DNA from: an uncultured Collinsella sp.
GTDB lineage: Bacteria > Actinomycetota > Coriobacteriia > Coriobacteriales > Coriobacteriaceae
Assembly (NCBI GenBank): GCA_958421035.1
Contig: CATZKS010000011.1
Span: 1-28,390, forward strand
Direction: 5' to 3'
Length of the DNA stretch: 28,390 bases
A program made the position numbers and the translations under genes. Numbering within the stretch: the stretch's first letter is position 1; the number at the start of each line of letters is the position of its first letter. The notes beneath the pieces were generated by a model. That model saw only the letters and a program-made list of their open reading frames with translations. It was not told the origin of the DNA and made no database searches. This document shows positions 1 to 7,925 of this stretch, piece by piece.

Positions 1-160
1 CCAGCGGCGGCGAAGCCCCAGTAGGGAAGCCGTGAGCCTCGCGACAAGGGGCAAAGAGTGGGCACGGCGGGCCAGACATCCGCCGGGTCAAACAAGGTGG
101 TACCGCGGAATTCAACCGTCCTTGGGCAATGCACATGCCCGAGGACGGTTTTTTGTTACC
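1..160 (+). promoter_or_regulatory. T-box leader of pheST (3' part; 5' part lies outside the window)
   Basis: This is a tRNA-sensing transcription attenuator for phenylalanyl-tRNA synthetase. The conserved T-box core (AAGGTGGTACCGCGG) is at 94-108. The antiterminator can be drawn: CAAGG 93-97 pairs with CCTTG 120-124, the bulge TGGTACC is 98-104, and GCGG 105-108 pairs with CCGT 116-119 (one G-U). TGGT at 98-101 would pair with an A-CCA tRNA end, which agrees with the discriminator A of the tRNA-Phe in this window. A likely stem III is GGCGG 66-70 with CCGCC 80-84. The competing terminator starts inside the antiterminator. Stem I and the specifier codon lie before position 1, so Phe specificity rests on the downstream gene. 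Confidence 0.93.
115..154 (+). terminator. T-box terminator hairpin before pheS
   Basis: AACCGTCC at 115-122 pairs perfectly with GGACGGTT at 143-150, the inner GGGC/GCCC strengthens the helix, and a run of T follows at 149-154. The 5' arm overlaps the 3' arm of the antiterminator (116-124), so the two folds exclude each other. Uncharged tRNA would favour readthrough into pheS. Confidence 0.92.
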
Positions 161-240
161 GAACCGGGCCGCGTTTTCGCAACGTCAGACGGCGGCAGCC
201 GCCTTGGCAAGCGGGGAGCGCGAGAGACGAAAGGGAAGAC

Positions 241-1317
241 ATGAGTCTGATTGATGATCTGGTCAAACTCGAGGAAGAGGCCAAGGAGCTCGTCACTAGC
301 GCTGACGACGCCGCCAAGCTCGAGGCCGCGCGCGTTGAGCTGCTCGGCCGCAAGGGCCGTATCACCGGCCTGATGCGCATGATGGGCAAGCTCGCCCCCG
401 AGGATCGTCCCATGATGGGCAAACGCGCCAACGAGATGCGCCAGCTGATCGAGGGCATGCTCGACGAGCGCACCACCGAGATGAAGGCTGCCGCCCTCAA
501 GCACGCGCTCGAGCACGAGGCCGTCGACATCACGCTGCCGGGCATCCGTCCGCAGATCGGTCACCAGCACCTGATCAAGCAGATCATCGAGGAGGCCGAG
601 GACATCTTCTGCGGTATCGGCTACACCGTCGAGTCCGGCCCCATGGTCGATACCTCCTACTACAACTTTACCGCGCTCAACGCGCCCATGGATCACCCGA
701 GCCGCTCGGCTCGCGACACGTTCTATGTGGTCGACAACAACCCCGGCAGCGTCGCGCATCCCGAGGCTCACGCTCACGGCGAGTCTGACGTGCTGCTACG
801 CACCCAGACCTCGGGCGTGCAGATCCACACCATGGAGTCGCAGAAGCCGCCCATCTACATGATCTGCCCGGGCACCGTCTACCGTCCCGACACGGCCGAC
901 GCCTGCCACCTGCCGCAGTTCAACCAGATCGAGGGCCTGGTCGTCGACGAGGGCATCACCTTTGGCGACCTCAAGGGCACGCTCGACTACTTTGTTAAGT
1001 GCATGTTTGGCGAGGATCGCAAGACGCGCTACCGCCCGCACTTCTTCCCCTTCACCGAGCCGAGCTGCGAGGTGGATGTGAGCTGCCACGTGTGCGGCGG
1101 CAAGGGCTGCAACTTCTGCAAGCACAGCGGCTGGATTGAGATCCTGGGCTGCGGCATGGTCGACCCCAACGTCCTGATCAACTGCGGCATCGACCCCGAG
1201 AAGTACACCGGCTTCGCCTTTGGTATTGGCGCCGAGCGCGTCGCGGCACTGCGCTACGACCTGCCCGACCTGCGCACGTTGATGACTGGTGACATGAGGT
1301 TCTTGAACCAGTTCTAG
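241..1317 (+). CDS. pheS: Phenylalanine--tRNA ligase alpha subunit
   Basis: This is the catalytic alpha chain of the heterotetrameric PheRS, which charges tRNA-Phe in the cytoplasm. The protein is 358 aa, the usual length. The N-terminal third is a charged helical tRNA-contacting arm. The class II core follows, with YNFTALNAPMDHPSR and DTFY, LLRTQTSGVQ (motif 2 area), FNQIEGLVVD, FFPFTEPSCEVDV and the C-terminal motif 3 segment FGIGAERVAALRY. A Cys cluster (C282, C285, C290, C293) is a common feature of bacterial PheS. I chose ATG 241 because AAGGGAAG lies just before it; the open frame continues upstream only through the T-box leader. pheT follows 63 nt later and shares the T-box control. 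Confidence 0.97.
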   Translation: MSLIDDLVKLEEEAKELVTSADDAAKLEAARVELLGRKGRITGLMRMMGKLAPEDRPMMGKRANEMRQLIEGMLDERTTEMKAAALKHALEHEAVDITLPGIRPQIGHQHLIKQIIEEAEDIFCGIGYTVESGPMVDTSYYNFTALNAPMDHPSRSARDTFYVVDNNPGSVAHPEAHAHGESDVLLRTQTSGVQIHTMESQKPPIYMICPGTVYRPDTADACHLPQFNQIEGLVVDEGITFGDLKGTLDYFVKCMFGEDRKTRYRPHFFPFTEPSCEVDVSCHVCGGKGCNFCKHSGWIEILGCGMVDPNVLINCGIDPEKYTGFAFGIGAERVAALRYDLPDLRTLMTGDMRFLNQF

Positions 1318-1380
1318 AACGCTTTCTTCTTAGTTGCAGTTTCCGGCTCAAAGCCGCATTTATGAAAGGAGACCAGTTAG

Positions 1381-3834
1381 ATGCGCGTTTCTTACGACTG
1401 GCTCAAGACCATGATCGATATTCCGGAGGATCCCAAGACCCTTTCGGACGAATATATCCGTACCGGCACCGAGGTCGAGGCGATCGACACCGTGGGCGAG
1501 TCCTTCGACCACGTGGTGACCGCCAAGGTGCTCACCAAGATCCCGCACCCCGATAGCGACCACATGTATGTGTGCTCGGTCGATGTGGGCGACAAGAATC
1601 TCGACGCCGACGGCAATCCCGCTCCGCTGCAGATCGTCTGCGGCGCGCAGAACTTCGAGGCCGGCGACCACATCGTCACGGCCATGATTGGCGCCGTGCT
1701 TCCCGGCGACGTCAAGATCAAGAAGAGCAAGCTTCGCGGCGTCGTGTCCATGGGCATGAACTGCTCCGCGCGCGAGCTCGGCCTGGGTGGCGACCACTCC
1801 GGCATCATGATCCTGCCCGAGGATACGCCCTGCGGCATGCCGTTTGCCGAGTACGTGGGCTCGAGCGACACCGTGCTCGACTGTGAGATCACGCCCAACC
1901 GTCCCGACTGCCTGTCCATGATCGGCATGGCCCGCGAAACCGGTGCCATCTTCGACCGCGATTTCCACGTTGAGCTGCCCGCCATCAAGGTCGAGACCGG
2001 CCGCGCGACCGACGACGAGCTTTCGGTCGAGATTGCCGACGAGGGCCTGTGCGACCGCTACGTCGCCCGCATCGTGCGCAACGTGAAGGTCGGCCCCTCG
2101 CCCGACTGGATGGTCAAGCGCCTCAACGCCCTGGGCGTGCGCCCGCACAACAACATCGTCGATATCACCAACTACGTGATGATGCTCACCGGCCAGCCGC
2201 TGCACGCCTTTGACCTCGACACCTTTGCCGAGCGCGATGGCCACCGCCGCGTGGTGGTTCGCGCCGCCCAGCAGGACGAGAAGTTCACGACGCTCGACGG
2301 CGAGGAGCGCGTGCTCGACGCCGGCATGGGTCTCATCACCGACGGCGAGCGTCCCGTGGCGCTGGCCGGTGTCATGGGCGGCATGGATTCCGAGATCGAG
2401 GACGATACCGTCGATGTGATGGTCGAGAGCGCCTGCTTCAATGCCGGCCGCACCTCGCACACCAGCCGTGACCTGTCGCTGATCTCCGACGCCTCCATCC
2501 GCTTTGAGCGCCAGGTCGACGAGACCGGCTGCGTGGACGTCGCCAATGTGACGTGCGCGCTTATCGAGGAGATCGCCGGCGGCGAGGTCGCCCCCGGCTA
2601 TGTGGACGTGTTCCCCGCGCCCAAGACCATCGACAGCATCAAGCTGCGCCTGGCCCGCGTGCACGCCATCTGCGGTGCCGACATCGAGCCCGACTTTATC
2701 GAGCGCTCGCTCACCCGCCTGGGCTGCACCGTCGAGCGCGACGGCGAGGACTTTATGGTCACGCCGCCGAGCTTCCGTCCCGACCTGCCGCGTGAGATCG
2801 ACCTGATCGAGGAGGTCCTGCGCCTATGGGGCATGGGTCGCGTCACGGCAACCATTCCGGCTGCCAAGAACCACATCGGCGGTCTGACGCGCGAGCAGAA
2901 GCTTACCCGCAAGGTCGGCGAGATCCTGCGCGCCTGTGGCCTCAACGAGACCACGACCTTTGGCTTTGCTGCCCCGGGCGACCTGGAGAAGATTGGCATG
3001 TCCACCGAGGGCCGCGGCTGCCCCGTGGTTCTCATGAACCCGCTGGTGGCCGAGCAGACCGAGATGCGCCGTTCGCTGCTGCCGGGCCTGCTGCAATCCG
3101 TGGCCTATAACGAGGCCCACGGCACGCCCAACGTGCACCTGTACGAGGTCGGCAGCTTGTTCCACGGTCGCGAGAACGCCAGCCTGCCCAAGGAGACCAA
3201 GTCCGTGGCGGGCGTGCTCTCGGGCCAGTGGAGCGAGCAGTCCTGGACCATGAAGTACCGTAAGCTGCGCTTCTTCTTTGGCAAGGGCATTGTCGAGGAG
3301 CTGCTTGCCCAGCTGCGCATCGAGAAGGTTCGATTCCGTCCCGTCGAGGGCGAGAGCTATGCCTTCCTGCAGCCGGGTCGTGCTGCCGAGGTTCTGTCCG
3401 GCGGCACTGTGCTGGGCTGGGTCGGCGAGATTCACCCCGAGGCGCGCGAGGCGATGGGCATCGACGAGGTCGTCGTTGCCTTTGAGCTCGACCTGGACAA
3501 GCTGATTAAGGGCGCCCGCAATCAGGAGAACTACCGCGAGTTCTCGCAGTACCCGGCCGTTGAGCACGACCTTGCTATCGTGGTCGACAACACTGTGACC
3601 TGCGAGGATCTTGAGCGTCGTATTACGAGTGCCGGCGGCAAGCTGCTCGAGGGCGTGCGCCTGTTCGACGTCTACCGCGATCCCATCCGCATCGGAGCGG
3701 GCAAGAAGTCCATGGCCTTTGCGCTTACGTATCGCTCCGACGACCATACGCTGACCAGCGAAGAGGTCGAGAAGGCGCACCAGAAGATCGTCACCAAGGT
3801 GTGCAAGGGCGTAAACGGCGAGGTCCGCGGCTAG
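1381..3834 (+). CDS. pheT: Phenylalanine--tRNA ligase beta subunit
   Basis: This is the beta chain of PheRS, which carries the editing site for Tyr-tRNA-Phe and the tRNA-binding domains. At 817 aa it is the usual bacterial length. Recognisable parts in order are an EMAP-II-like OB tRNA-binding domain (about residues 40-155, with VCGAQNFEAGD and LRGVVSMGMNCSARELG), the B3/B4 editing region (about 210-390), the B5 domain (about 400-475), a degenerate synthetase-like core, and a C-terminal FDX-ACB domain (about 725-816, FSQYPAVEHDLAIVVD). ATG 1381 is preceded by GAAAGGAG at 1364-1371. It is co-transcribed with pheS and ends shortly before a strong terminator at 3942-3976. Confidence 0.97.
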   Translation: MRVSYDWLKTMIDIPEDPKTLSDEYIRTGTEVEAIDTVGESFDHVVTAKVLTKIPHPDSDHMYVCSVDVGDKNLDADGNPAPLQIVCGAQNFEAGDHIVTAMIGAVLPGDVKIKKSKLRGVVSMGMNCSARELGLGGDHSGIMILPEDTPCGMPFAEYVGSSDTVLDCEITPNRPDCLSMIGMARETGAIFDRDFHVELPAIKVETGRATDDELSVEIADEGLCDRYVARIVRNVKVGPSPDWMVKRLNALGVRPHNNIVDITNYVMMLTGQPLHAFDLDTFAERDGHRRVVVRAAQQDEKFTTLDGEERVLDAGMGLITDGERPVALAGVMGGMDSEIEDDTVDVMVESACFNAGRTSHTSRDLSLISDASIRFERQVDETGCVDVANVTCALIEEIAGGEVAPGYVDVFPAPKTIDSIKLRLARVHAICGADIEPDFIERSLTRLGCTVERDGEDFMVTPPSFRPDLPREIDLIEEVLRLWGMGRVTATIPAAKNHIGGLTREQKLTRKVGEILRACGLNETTTFGFAAPGDLEKIGMSTEGRGCPVVLMNPLVAEQTEMRRSLLPGLLQSVAYNEAHGTPNVHLYEVGSLFHGRENASLPKETKSVAGVLSGQWSEQSWTMKYRKLRFFFGKGIVEELLAQLRIEKVRFRPVEGESYAFLQPGRAAEVLSGGTVLGWVGEIHPEAREAMGIDEVVVAFELDLDKLIKGARNQENYREFSQYPAVEHDLAIVVDNTVTCEDLERRITSAGGKLLEGVRLFDVYRDPIRIGAGKKSMAFALTYRSDDHTLTSEEVEKAHQKIVTKVCKGVNGEVRG

Positions 3835-3941
3835 GGCTTGCGCTGGGTATAGGCCAGCGGTGGCTGCCGCCGAGTCCTACGTGATTGCTATGCTCGGTAT
3901 AAGGCACTGCTGAGCCTGCATATATGACACGCGCATTACAT

Positions 3942-3976
3942 AACGGCGTGCTGCTTTGTCGGCAGCGCGCCGTTTT
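3942..3976 (+). terminator. Terminator of pheST
   Basis: AACGGCGTGCTGC at 3942-3954 pairs with GCAGCGCGCCGTT at 3962-3974 (13 bp with one G-U), with a seven-base loop and TTTT at 3973-3976. The -35 element of the next promoter lies in the loop. Confidence 0.8.
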
Positions 3977-3984
3977 GCTATGAT
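3956..3984 (+). promoter_or_regulatory. Promoter of the metal-transport operon
   Basis: TTGTCG at 3956-3961 and TATGAT at 3979-3984 are separated by exactly 17 bp. Transcription would start near 3991, about 90 nt upstream of the cbiM start. The promoter sits on top of the pheST terminator, with the -35 in the hairpin loop and the -10 just after the T run. Confidence 0.65.
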
Positions 3985-3994
3985 AGCCCGCGGC

Positions 3995-4022
3995 GTGTTA
4001 CGAATATGACAATACGTAACAC
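3995..4022. promoter_or_regulatory. NikR-like operator (inverted repeat) before cbiM
   Basis: A perfect 8-bp inverted repeat reads GTGTTACG (3995-4002) and CGTAACAC (4015-4022), that is GTGTTAC-N14-GTAACAC. It begins at about the expected transcription start, where a bound repressor would block RNA polymerase. From memory, NikR sites described outside enterobacteria have this same half-site and spacing. No nikR gene is present in the window, so the regulator is inferred. Confidence 0.6.
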
Positions 4023-4079
4023 TGACAAGGTGATTCAGGCGGCGTTGCAATTCCGTGCGCCGACAACCGGGAGGCGTAC

Positions 4080-5165
4080 ATGCACATTCCAGATAATTAT
4101 CTGTCCCCGCAGACCGATGCCGTCATGGCAGTGGCGATGGTGCCCGTTTGGGTTCACTGCATCAAGAAGGTGCGCGCCACGCTCGATCGCGAGCACATGG
4201 CGTTCCTGGGCATCTGCGCCGCATTCTCCTTCTTGCTCATGATGTTCAACGTGCCGCTGCCCGGCGGTACCACTGGTCACGCCGTTGGTGGCGCGCTCAT
4301 CGCGCTGCTGCTGGGCCCCGAGGCTGCTGCCATTGCCGTCTCGGTCGCGCTGGCGCTGCAGGCGCTGCTGTTTGGCGACGGCGGCATTCTGTCCTTTGGC
4401 GCCAACTGCTTTAACATGGCCTTCGTGCTGCCGTTTGCCGCTGCTATCGTGTTCCGTGCACTCAACAGCCGCTTGCACGACAAGAGCTGGGGCACCTCGG
4501 TTTCGGCCATCGTAAGCGGCTGGGTCGGCCTGTGCCTGGCGGCCCTGTGCGCGGCGATCGAGTTCGGTATTCAGCCGATGCTCTTCACCAACGCCTCGGG
4601 TGTTCCGCTGTACTGCCCCTTCCCGCTGTCCGTGGCTATTCCGGCCATGTTGATCCCGCATATGCTGGTTGCCGGCGTGATCGAGGGCGTGGCGACGGCC
4701 GCCATCTACGGTTTCATTAAGAAGACGGCGCCGAGCGTTATCGTCGGGCCCGAGGCCGTCGATGGCCAGCTTACTGCCGAGGGCGCTGCTGCCAAGAAGA
4801 CCTCGCTGGTCCCCACGCTCATCCTGGTCGCTGTGCTCGTGGTGGCTACGCCGCTGGGTTTGCTTGCTACCGGTGACGCCTGGGGTGAGTGGGACGCCGA
4901 GGGCGCCGCGACCGCCGTTCAGGAGGCTGGTGACGACAGTCTGCAGACTTCGGTTGGCCTCGATACTCCGACCTTTGCCGATGCCCTGCCCACGGGCGAT
5001 TATCTGCAGGCCTATTCCGAGGAGCAGGGCCTTGGCTTTGCCGGTCAGGCTGCCATGTATATCCTGTCCGGCGTGATTGGCGTGGCGGTGCTCACCATCG
5101 CATTCCGCCTGATCTCGCTGACGGTTAAGGAAAGCGGTGCTCATGGCAATAGCCGAGCTGCCTAG
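4080..5165 (+). CDS. cbiM: ECF transporter S component, CbiM/NikM type with C-terminal PDGLE-like domain
   Basis: This is the substrate-binding membrane subunit of an energy-coupling-factor transporter for Co2+ or Ni2+. The 361-aa protein begins MHIPDNYLSP. Met1, His2 and His67 (in GTTGHAVGG) match the metal ligands known for NikM2, where the free N-terminus itself coordinates the ion; this also fixes the start at ATG 4080, with GGGAGG at 4069-4074. About six hydrophobic segments fill residues 10-215. The C-terminal part (from about 243; LLATGDAWGEWD and a final membrane helix) resembles the PDGLE/NikN-type extension, replacing a separate CbiN/NikN. The upstream NikR-like palindrome and the NikM2N-like layout favour nickel, but cobalt cannot be excluded. 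A symbol of nikMN would be equally fitting. Confidence 0.9.
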   Translation: MHIPDNYLSPQTDAVMAVAMVPVWVHCIKKVRATLDREHMAFLGICAAFSFLLMMFNVPLPGGTTGHAVGGALIALLLGPEAAAIAVSVALALQALLFGDGGILSFGANCFNMAFVLPFAAAIVFRALNSRLHDKSWGTSVSAIVSGWVGLCLAALCAAIEFGIQPMLFTNASGVPLYCPFPLSVAIPAMLIPHMLVAGVIEGVATAAIYGFIKKTAPSVIVGPEAVDGQLTAEGAAAKKTSLVPTLILVAVLVVATPLGLLATGDAWGEWDAEGAATAVQEAGDDSLQTSVGLDTPTFADALPTGDYLQAYSEEQGLGFAGQAAMYILSGVIGVAVLTIAFRLISLTVKESGAHGNSRAA

Positions 5166-5979
5166 CTGGCTTGCGGTCGAGCAGCGTTACGAGCCCGTGG
5201 GGGCTCGGCATCGTGTGATGCAAAAGAACGTCCTGCACCTGGCGAGCCTGCTTGAGCGGGTTCGCCTGGGTGGAGGCGCGCACGAGGGCGGGTCGATGGT
5301 CGACCGCGCCCTTTCTTGCGTTTCGGCTCCGGTGCGCCTGGTGGGGATGTTCGTTTGCGTCCTGTGCGTGTGTCTGACGCAGAGCCCGCTGTACCTGATG
5401 CTGATGGCGGCTATCGCGCTGGTGCTGGTCGCGGTGCGCCCCGCGCGCGGGTTGCGCGCGACTTTTGTACCGGCGCTTGGCGCCACGGGGCTTGCGGTGG
5501 TTCTGGCGCTGCCTGCCCTGTTGCTGAGCGCGTCTGCCATGGGCGCCATGCTCAAGATCGCGCTCAAGACGTTTATTAATGTGTCGCTGGTGCTGGGTGT
5601 TTCGTGGACGCTCACCTGGAGCCGCATGTCGGCGGCGCTCAAAATGCTGCACCTGCCCGACGAGGTTATCTTTACGTTTGATATGGCGCTCAAGCATATT
5701 GAGGTGCTGGGACGCACGGCGCACGATCTGTGCGAATCGGTCATGCTGCGCAGCGTCGGTTCCGCGCCTGCGGGTTTTTCGCGCACCGATTCGCTGGCGG
5801 GTATCATGGGCATGACGTTTATCAAGGCGATGGAATGCAGCCGCGCGATGGACGAGGCCATGCTGTGTCGCGGCTTCGCCGGCGTGTATCCGGCGCTTGC
5901 ACGGAGCGGCTTTGGTTGGCACGATGCGGTTTACGCGGCCGTTGTGGCGTTGCTCGCCGTGTTGTGCGCGGTGCTGTAG
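5143..5979 (+). CDS. cbiQ: ECF transporter transmembrane component, CbiQ/EcfT family
   Basis: This is the membrane coupling subunit that links the S component to the ATPase. From ATG 5143 it is 278 aa with several hydrophobic segments (around residues 60-140) and a hydrophobic C-terminal helix. The cytoplasmic coupling motif typical of CbiQ appears as CSRAMDEAMLCRGFAG. The gene overlaps the end of cbiM by 23 nt, so translation is coupled. A GTG at 5137 is an alternative start: AAGGA at 5127-5131 is 5 nt from the GTG and 11 nt from the ATG. cbiO follows after 44 nt. Confidence 0.88.
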   Translation: MAIAELPSWLAVEQRYEPVGARHRVMQKNVLHLASLLERVRLGGGAHEGGSMVDRALSCVSAPVRLVGMFVCVLCVCLTQSPLYLMLMAAIALVLVAVRPARGLRATFVPALGATGLAVVLALPALLLSASAMGAMLKIALKTFINVSLVLGVSWTLTWSRMSAALKMLHLPDEVIFTFDMALKHIEVLGRTAHDLCESVMLRSVGSAPAGFSRTDSLAGIMGMTFIKAMECSRAMDEAMLCRGFAGVYPALARSGFGWHDAVYAAVVALLAVLCAVL

Positions 5980-6023
5980 CGCGGACGGTCGAACCGTTGA
6001 TGTGAGTAGGGAAGGGCGACGTT

Positions 6024-6794
6024 TTGGCAAACGATACGAATAACGCGATGGGTGCGAGCGGTGCTGCCGGCGCCGAGGTCACGCCGCTCATCGAGTTTCG
6101 CGACGTGGTGTTTTCCTATGCGGGTCATACGGTGGTCGATGGCGTTTCATTGCAGGTGAACCGTGGAGAGCTCGTTGCTCTGCTTGGTCCTAACGGCTGC
6201 GGCAAGACGACGATTATGCGTCTTATCAACGGCCTTGAGCTTGCGGGCGCGGGTGCGTACCTGTTCGACGGGCATGCGGTCGATGCGGCGTTTCTAAAGG
6301 ATTCTGCGGCCGCTCAGCGTTTTCATCAGCGCGTGGGCTTTGTGTTCCAGAATGCCGATGCCCAGCTGTTCTGCGCCACGGTGGGCGAGGAAGTTGCTTT
6401 TGGTCCCGCGCAGATGGGGCTGCCGGCAGACGAGCTCGAGCGCCGCGTGAGCGATGCCATGGGGTTGTTCCAGGTTGCCGACCTTGCCGACGCCTCTCCC
6501 TATCAGCTCTCGGGCGGGCAAAAGAAGCGCGTTGCGCTGGCTGCGGTGGTGTCGATGAACCCGGATATCTTGGTTCTTGACGAGCCTACCAATGGGCTCG
6601 ACGAGGATTCATGCGACATCGTGGTCAACTTCTTGCTGGCCTACGTCGCGGCGGGTAAGACGGTCTTGATGAGCACACATCATCAGGATTTGGTGCGGCG
6701 CCTGGGTGCCCGCGCCATCTATATCGATCGATATCACCATGTGGTCGAGGCGCCGGTGTCGTCGTATGGAACCGAGAGCGGCGCTGCGGAATAG
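6024..6794 (+). CDS. cbiO: ECF transporter ATP-binding protein, CbiO type
   Basis: This is the ABC ATPase that powers the metal importer. The 256-aa protein shows Walker A GPNGCGKTT (55-63), Q-loop FVFQNADAQLF, the signature LSGGQKKRVALAA, Walker B ILVLDEPTNGLD and an H-loop STHH. I place the start at TTG 6024 because AGGGAAGGG lies about 8 nt upstream. ATG 6048 is a second possibility and would remove a low-complexity Gly/Ala segment. Only one ATPase is encoded, so it should act as a homodimer, as in group I ECF systems. It is the last gene of the cbiMQO operon. Confidence 0.92.
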   Translation: MANDTNNAMGASGAAGAEVTPLIEFRDVVFSYAGHTVVDGVSLQVNRGELVALLGPNGCGKTTIMRLINGLELAGAGAYLFDGHAVDAAFLKDSAAAQRFHQRVGFVFQNADAQLFCATVGEEVAFGPAQMGLPADELERRVSDAMGLFQVADLADASPYQLSGGQKKRVALAAVVSMNPDILVLDEPTNGLDEDSCDIVVNFLLAYVAAGKTVLMSTHHQDLVRRLGARAIYIDRYHHVVEAPVSSYGTESGAAE

Positions 6795-6814
6795 TTGCTG
6801 CGTAGAGCGTGCGT

Positions 6815-6832
6815 AGCCGCCCGCGCGGCTTT
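6815..6832 (+). terminator. Weak terminator-like hairpin after cbiO
   Basis: AGCCGC at 6815-6820 pairs with GCGGCT at 6825-6830 around a four-base loop, followed by only three T. It may end the cbiMQO transcript, but the T run is too short to be certain. Confidence 0.35.
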
Positions 6833-6873
6833 GCCGTGATGGTATAGTTATCCAGGTTTTTATGGGGGTGGCT

Positions 6874-7722
6874 ATGCCAAGCTGGAACATTCATATCGCT
6901 CAAACGGAGCGTTTGCTGGAGCGCACCGGTGCGCTTGCCAAGAGCGTGCGCGACCGCAATGCCTTTTTGTTTGGCTGCGTGGTTCCGGATATCTTCGTGG
7001 GCTATATGGTCCCTGGTATCGCCGACCCCATCCCGTACCGCATTACGCACTTTGCAAAGCCCGAGCCTATCCCTAAGCCGCGCGAGCACGAGTTCTGGGA
7101 TACCTATGTGGCGCCGCTGCTCAAAGGGGCGCCTGTTGGTACGCCGGCTGCCGCGACCTCGATTGTCGAGGAGCGCGAGCGACTCAATCGGGTACATTAT
7201 CCCCAACGCTACAAGGATGCCGAGCCGGTTGCCGGTCCCGGTGCTAGCGAGCTTTCGCTCGCGCCCGATGACGTGGCGCAGTCGCTGCTCGATCTTACGC
7301 TGGGCGTTTGGTCTCATCTCGTGGCCGATACCGTGTGGAATACGCGCGTGAATCAGTACCTGGAGGCGCACGGCGGCAAGCCGTGCGAGGAATTCCGCAT
7401 TAAAAAGCAAGGCGACTTTGACTGGTTTGGCAAGACGCTCGGGATCGTTTCGATTCCGCGCGCGACCGATCGCCTGTATACTGCGGCGACGCGTTTTGGT
7501 CAGTATCCCATCCATAAGGAGTATGTGCTCAAGACCATTGGCGTTATGCACGAGATTGTACGCGAAAACCCCGGCGAGCCCGACCATCCGCCATACCGCC
7601 TGCTGACCGAGGAATTCTTCGACGCAACGTTTACCGAGGTCATCGAGCTGACCGAGGCGGGCTTTGCGGCTCGCGTTGCCGCTTCAGACGTCCCCGCAGT
7701 CCCCCTGATCGCTAGCTGCTAG
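6874..7722 (+). CDS. Predicted zinc-dependent phospholipase C-like protein
   Basis: The 282-aa protein resembles the Zn_dep_PLPC family (metal-dependent phospholipase C fold). It starts MPSWNIHIAQTE, with an early Trp and His typical of the family, then GCVVPDI, ITHF and VWSHLVADTVWN, whose HxxxD spacing fits a metal site. There is no signal peptide, so the protein is probably cytoplasmic. The substrate is unknown, and many family members annotated this way are uncharacterised. I chose ATG 6874 because GGGGTG lies just upstream; ATG 6862 in the same frame has no ribosome-binding site. A TATAGT at 6843-6848 may be the -10 element, but no good -35 is visible. It converges with pyk. Confidence 0.7.
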   Translation: MPSWNIHIAQTERLLERTGALAKSVRDRNAFLFGCVVPDIFVGYMVPGIADPIPYRITHFAKPEPIPKPREHEFWDTYVAPLLKGAPVGTPAAATSIVEERERLNRVHYPQRYKDAEPVAGPGASELSLAPDDVAQSLLDLTLGVWSHLVADTVWNTRVNQYLEAHGGKPCEEFRIKKQGDFDWFGKTLGIVSIPRATDRLYTAATRFGQYPIHKEYVLKTIGVMHEIVRENPGEPDHPPYRLLTEEFFDATFTEVIELTEAGFAARVAASDVPAVPLIASC

Positions 7723-7857
7723 CCGGCCGGCTTGACGGCGAACAGTTCATCCCAATTGACCAACAACTCCCGTCGCAGGGCATCTTCGGTGGTGCACTCG
7801 GCATCGGAGAGGCTTGCGACTGAACGCAAATCGATGAAGCGGCATATGAAGAAGGTC
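7719..7857 (-). pseudogene. Possible coding remnant downstream of pyk
   Basis: On the minus strand, after the pyk terminator, a frame ending at 7719 reads as plausible protein (segments such as SLSDAECTTEDALRRELLV and NWDELFAVKPAG) with ordinary codons. It has no convincing start or ribosome-binding site and is only about 45 codons long. It may be the tail of a decayed gene or a chance reading frame. Confidence 0.2.
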
Positions 7858-7862
7858 TTAAA

Positions 7863-7897
7863 AAAGGGTCCGGAAGGCGAAGCCTTCCGGACCCTTT
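7863..7897 (-). terminator. Terminator of pyk
   Basis: AAAGGGTCCGGAAGGC (7863-7878) and GCCTTCCGGACCCTTT (7882-7897) form a perfect 16-bp hairpin. Read on the minus strand the loop is TTCG-like, and six T follow (A run at 7860-7865). The few T on the + strand side mean it may also end the phospholipase-like transcript. Confidence 0.92.
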
Positions 7898-7925
7898 GCA
7901 ATGCAAATCTGCTTGCAAGTGCGAT

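Noticed and set aside
3985..4079. Cobalamin or NiCo riboswitch before cbiM
   Set aside because: The leader is under 100 nt and shows neither the B12 box nor the four-way junction of NiCo RNAs; the palindrome fits a protein operator better.
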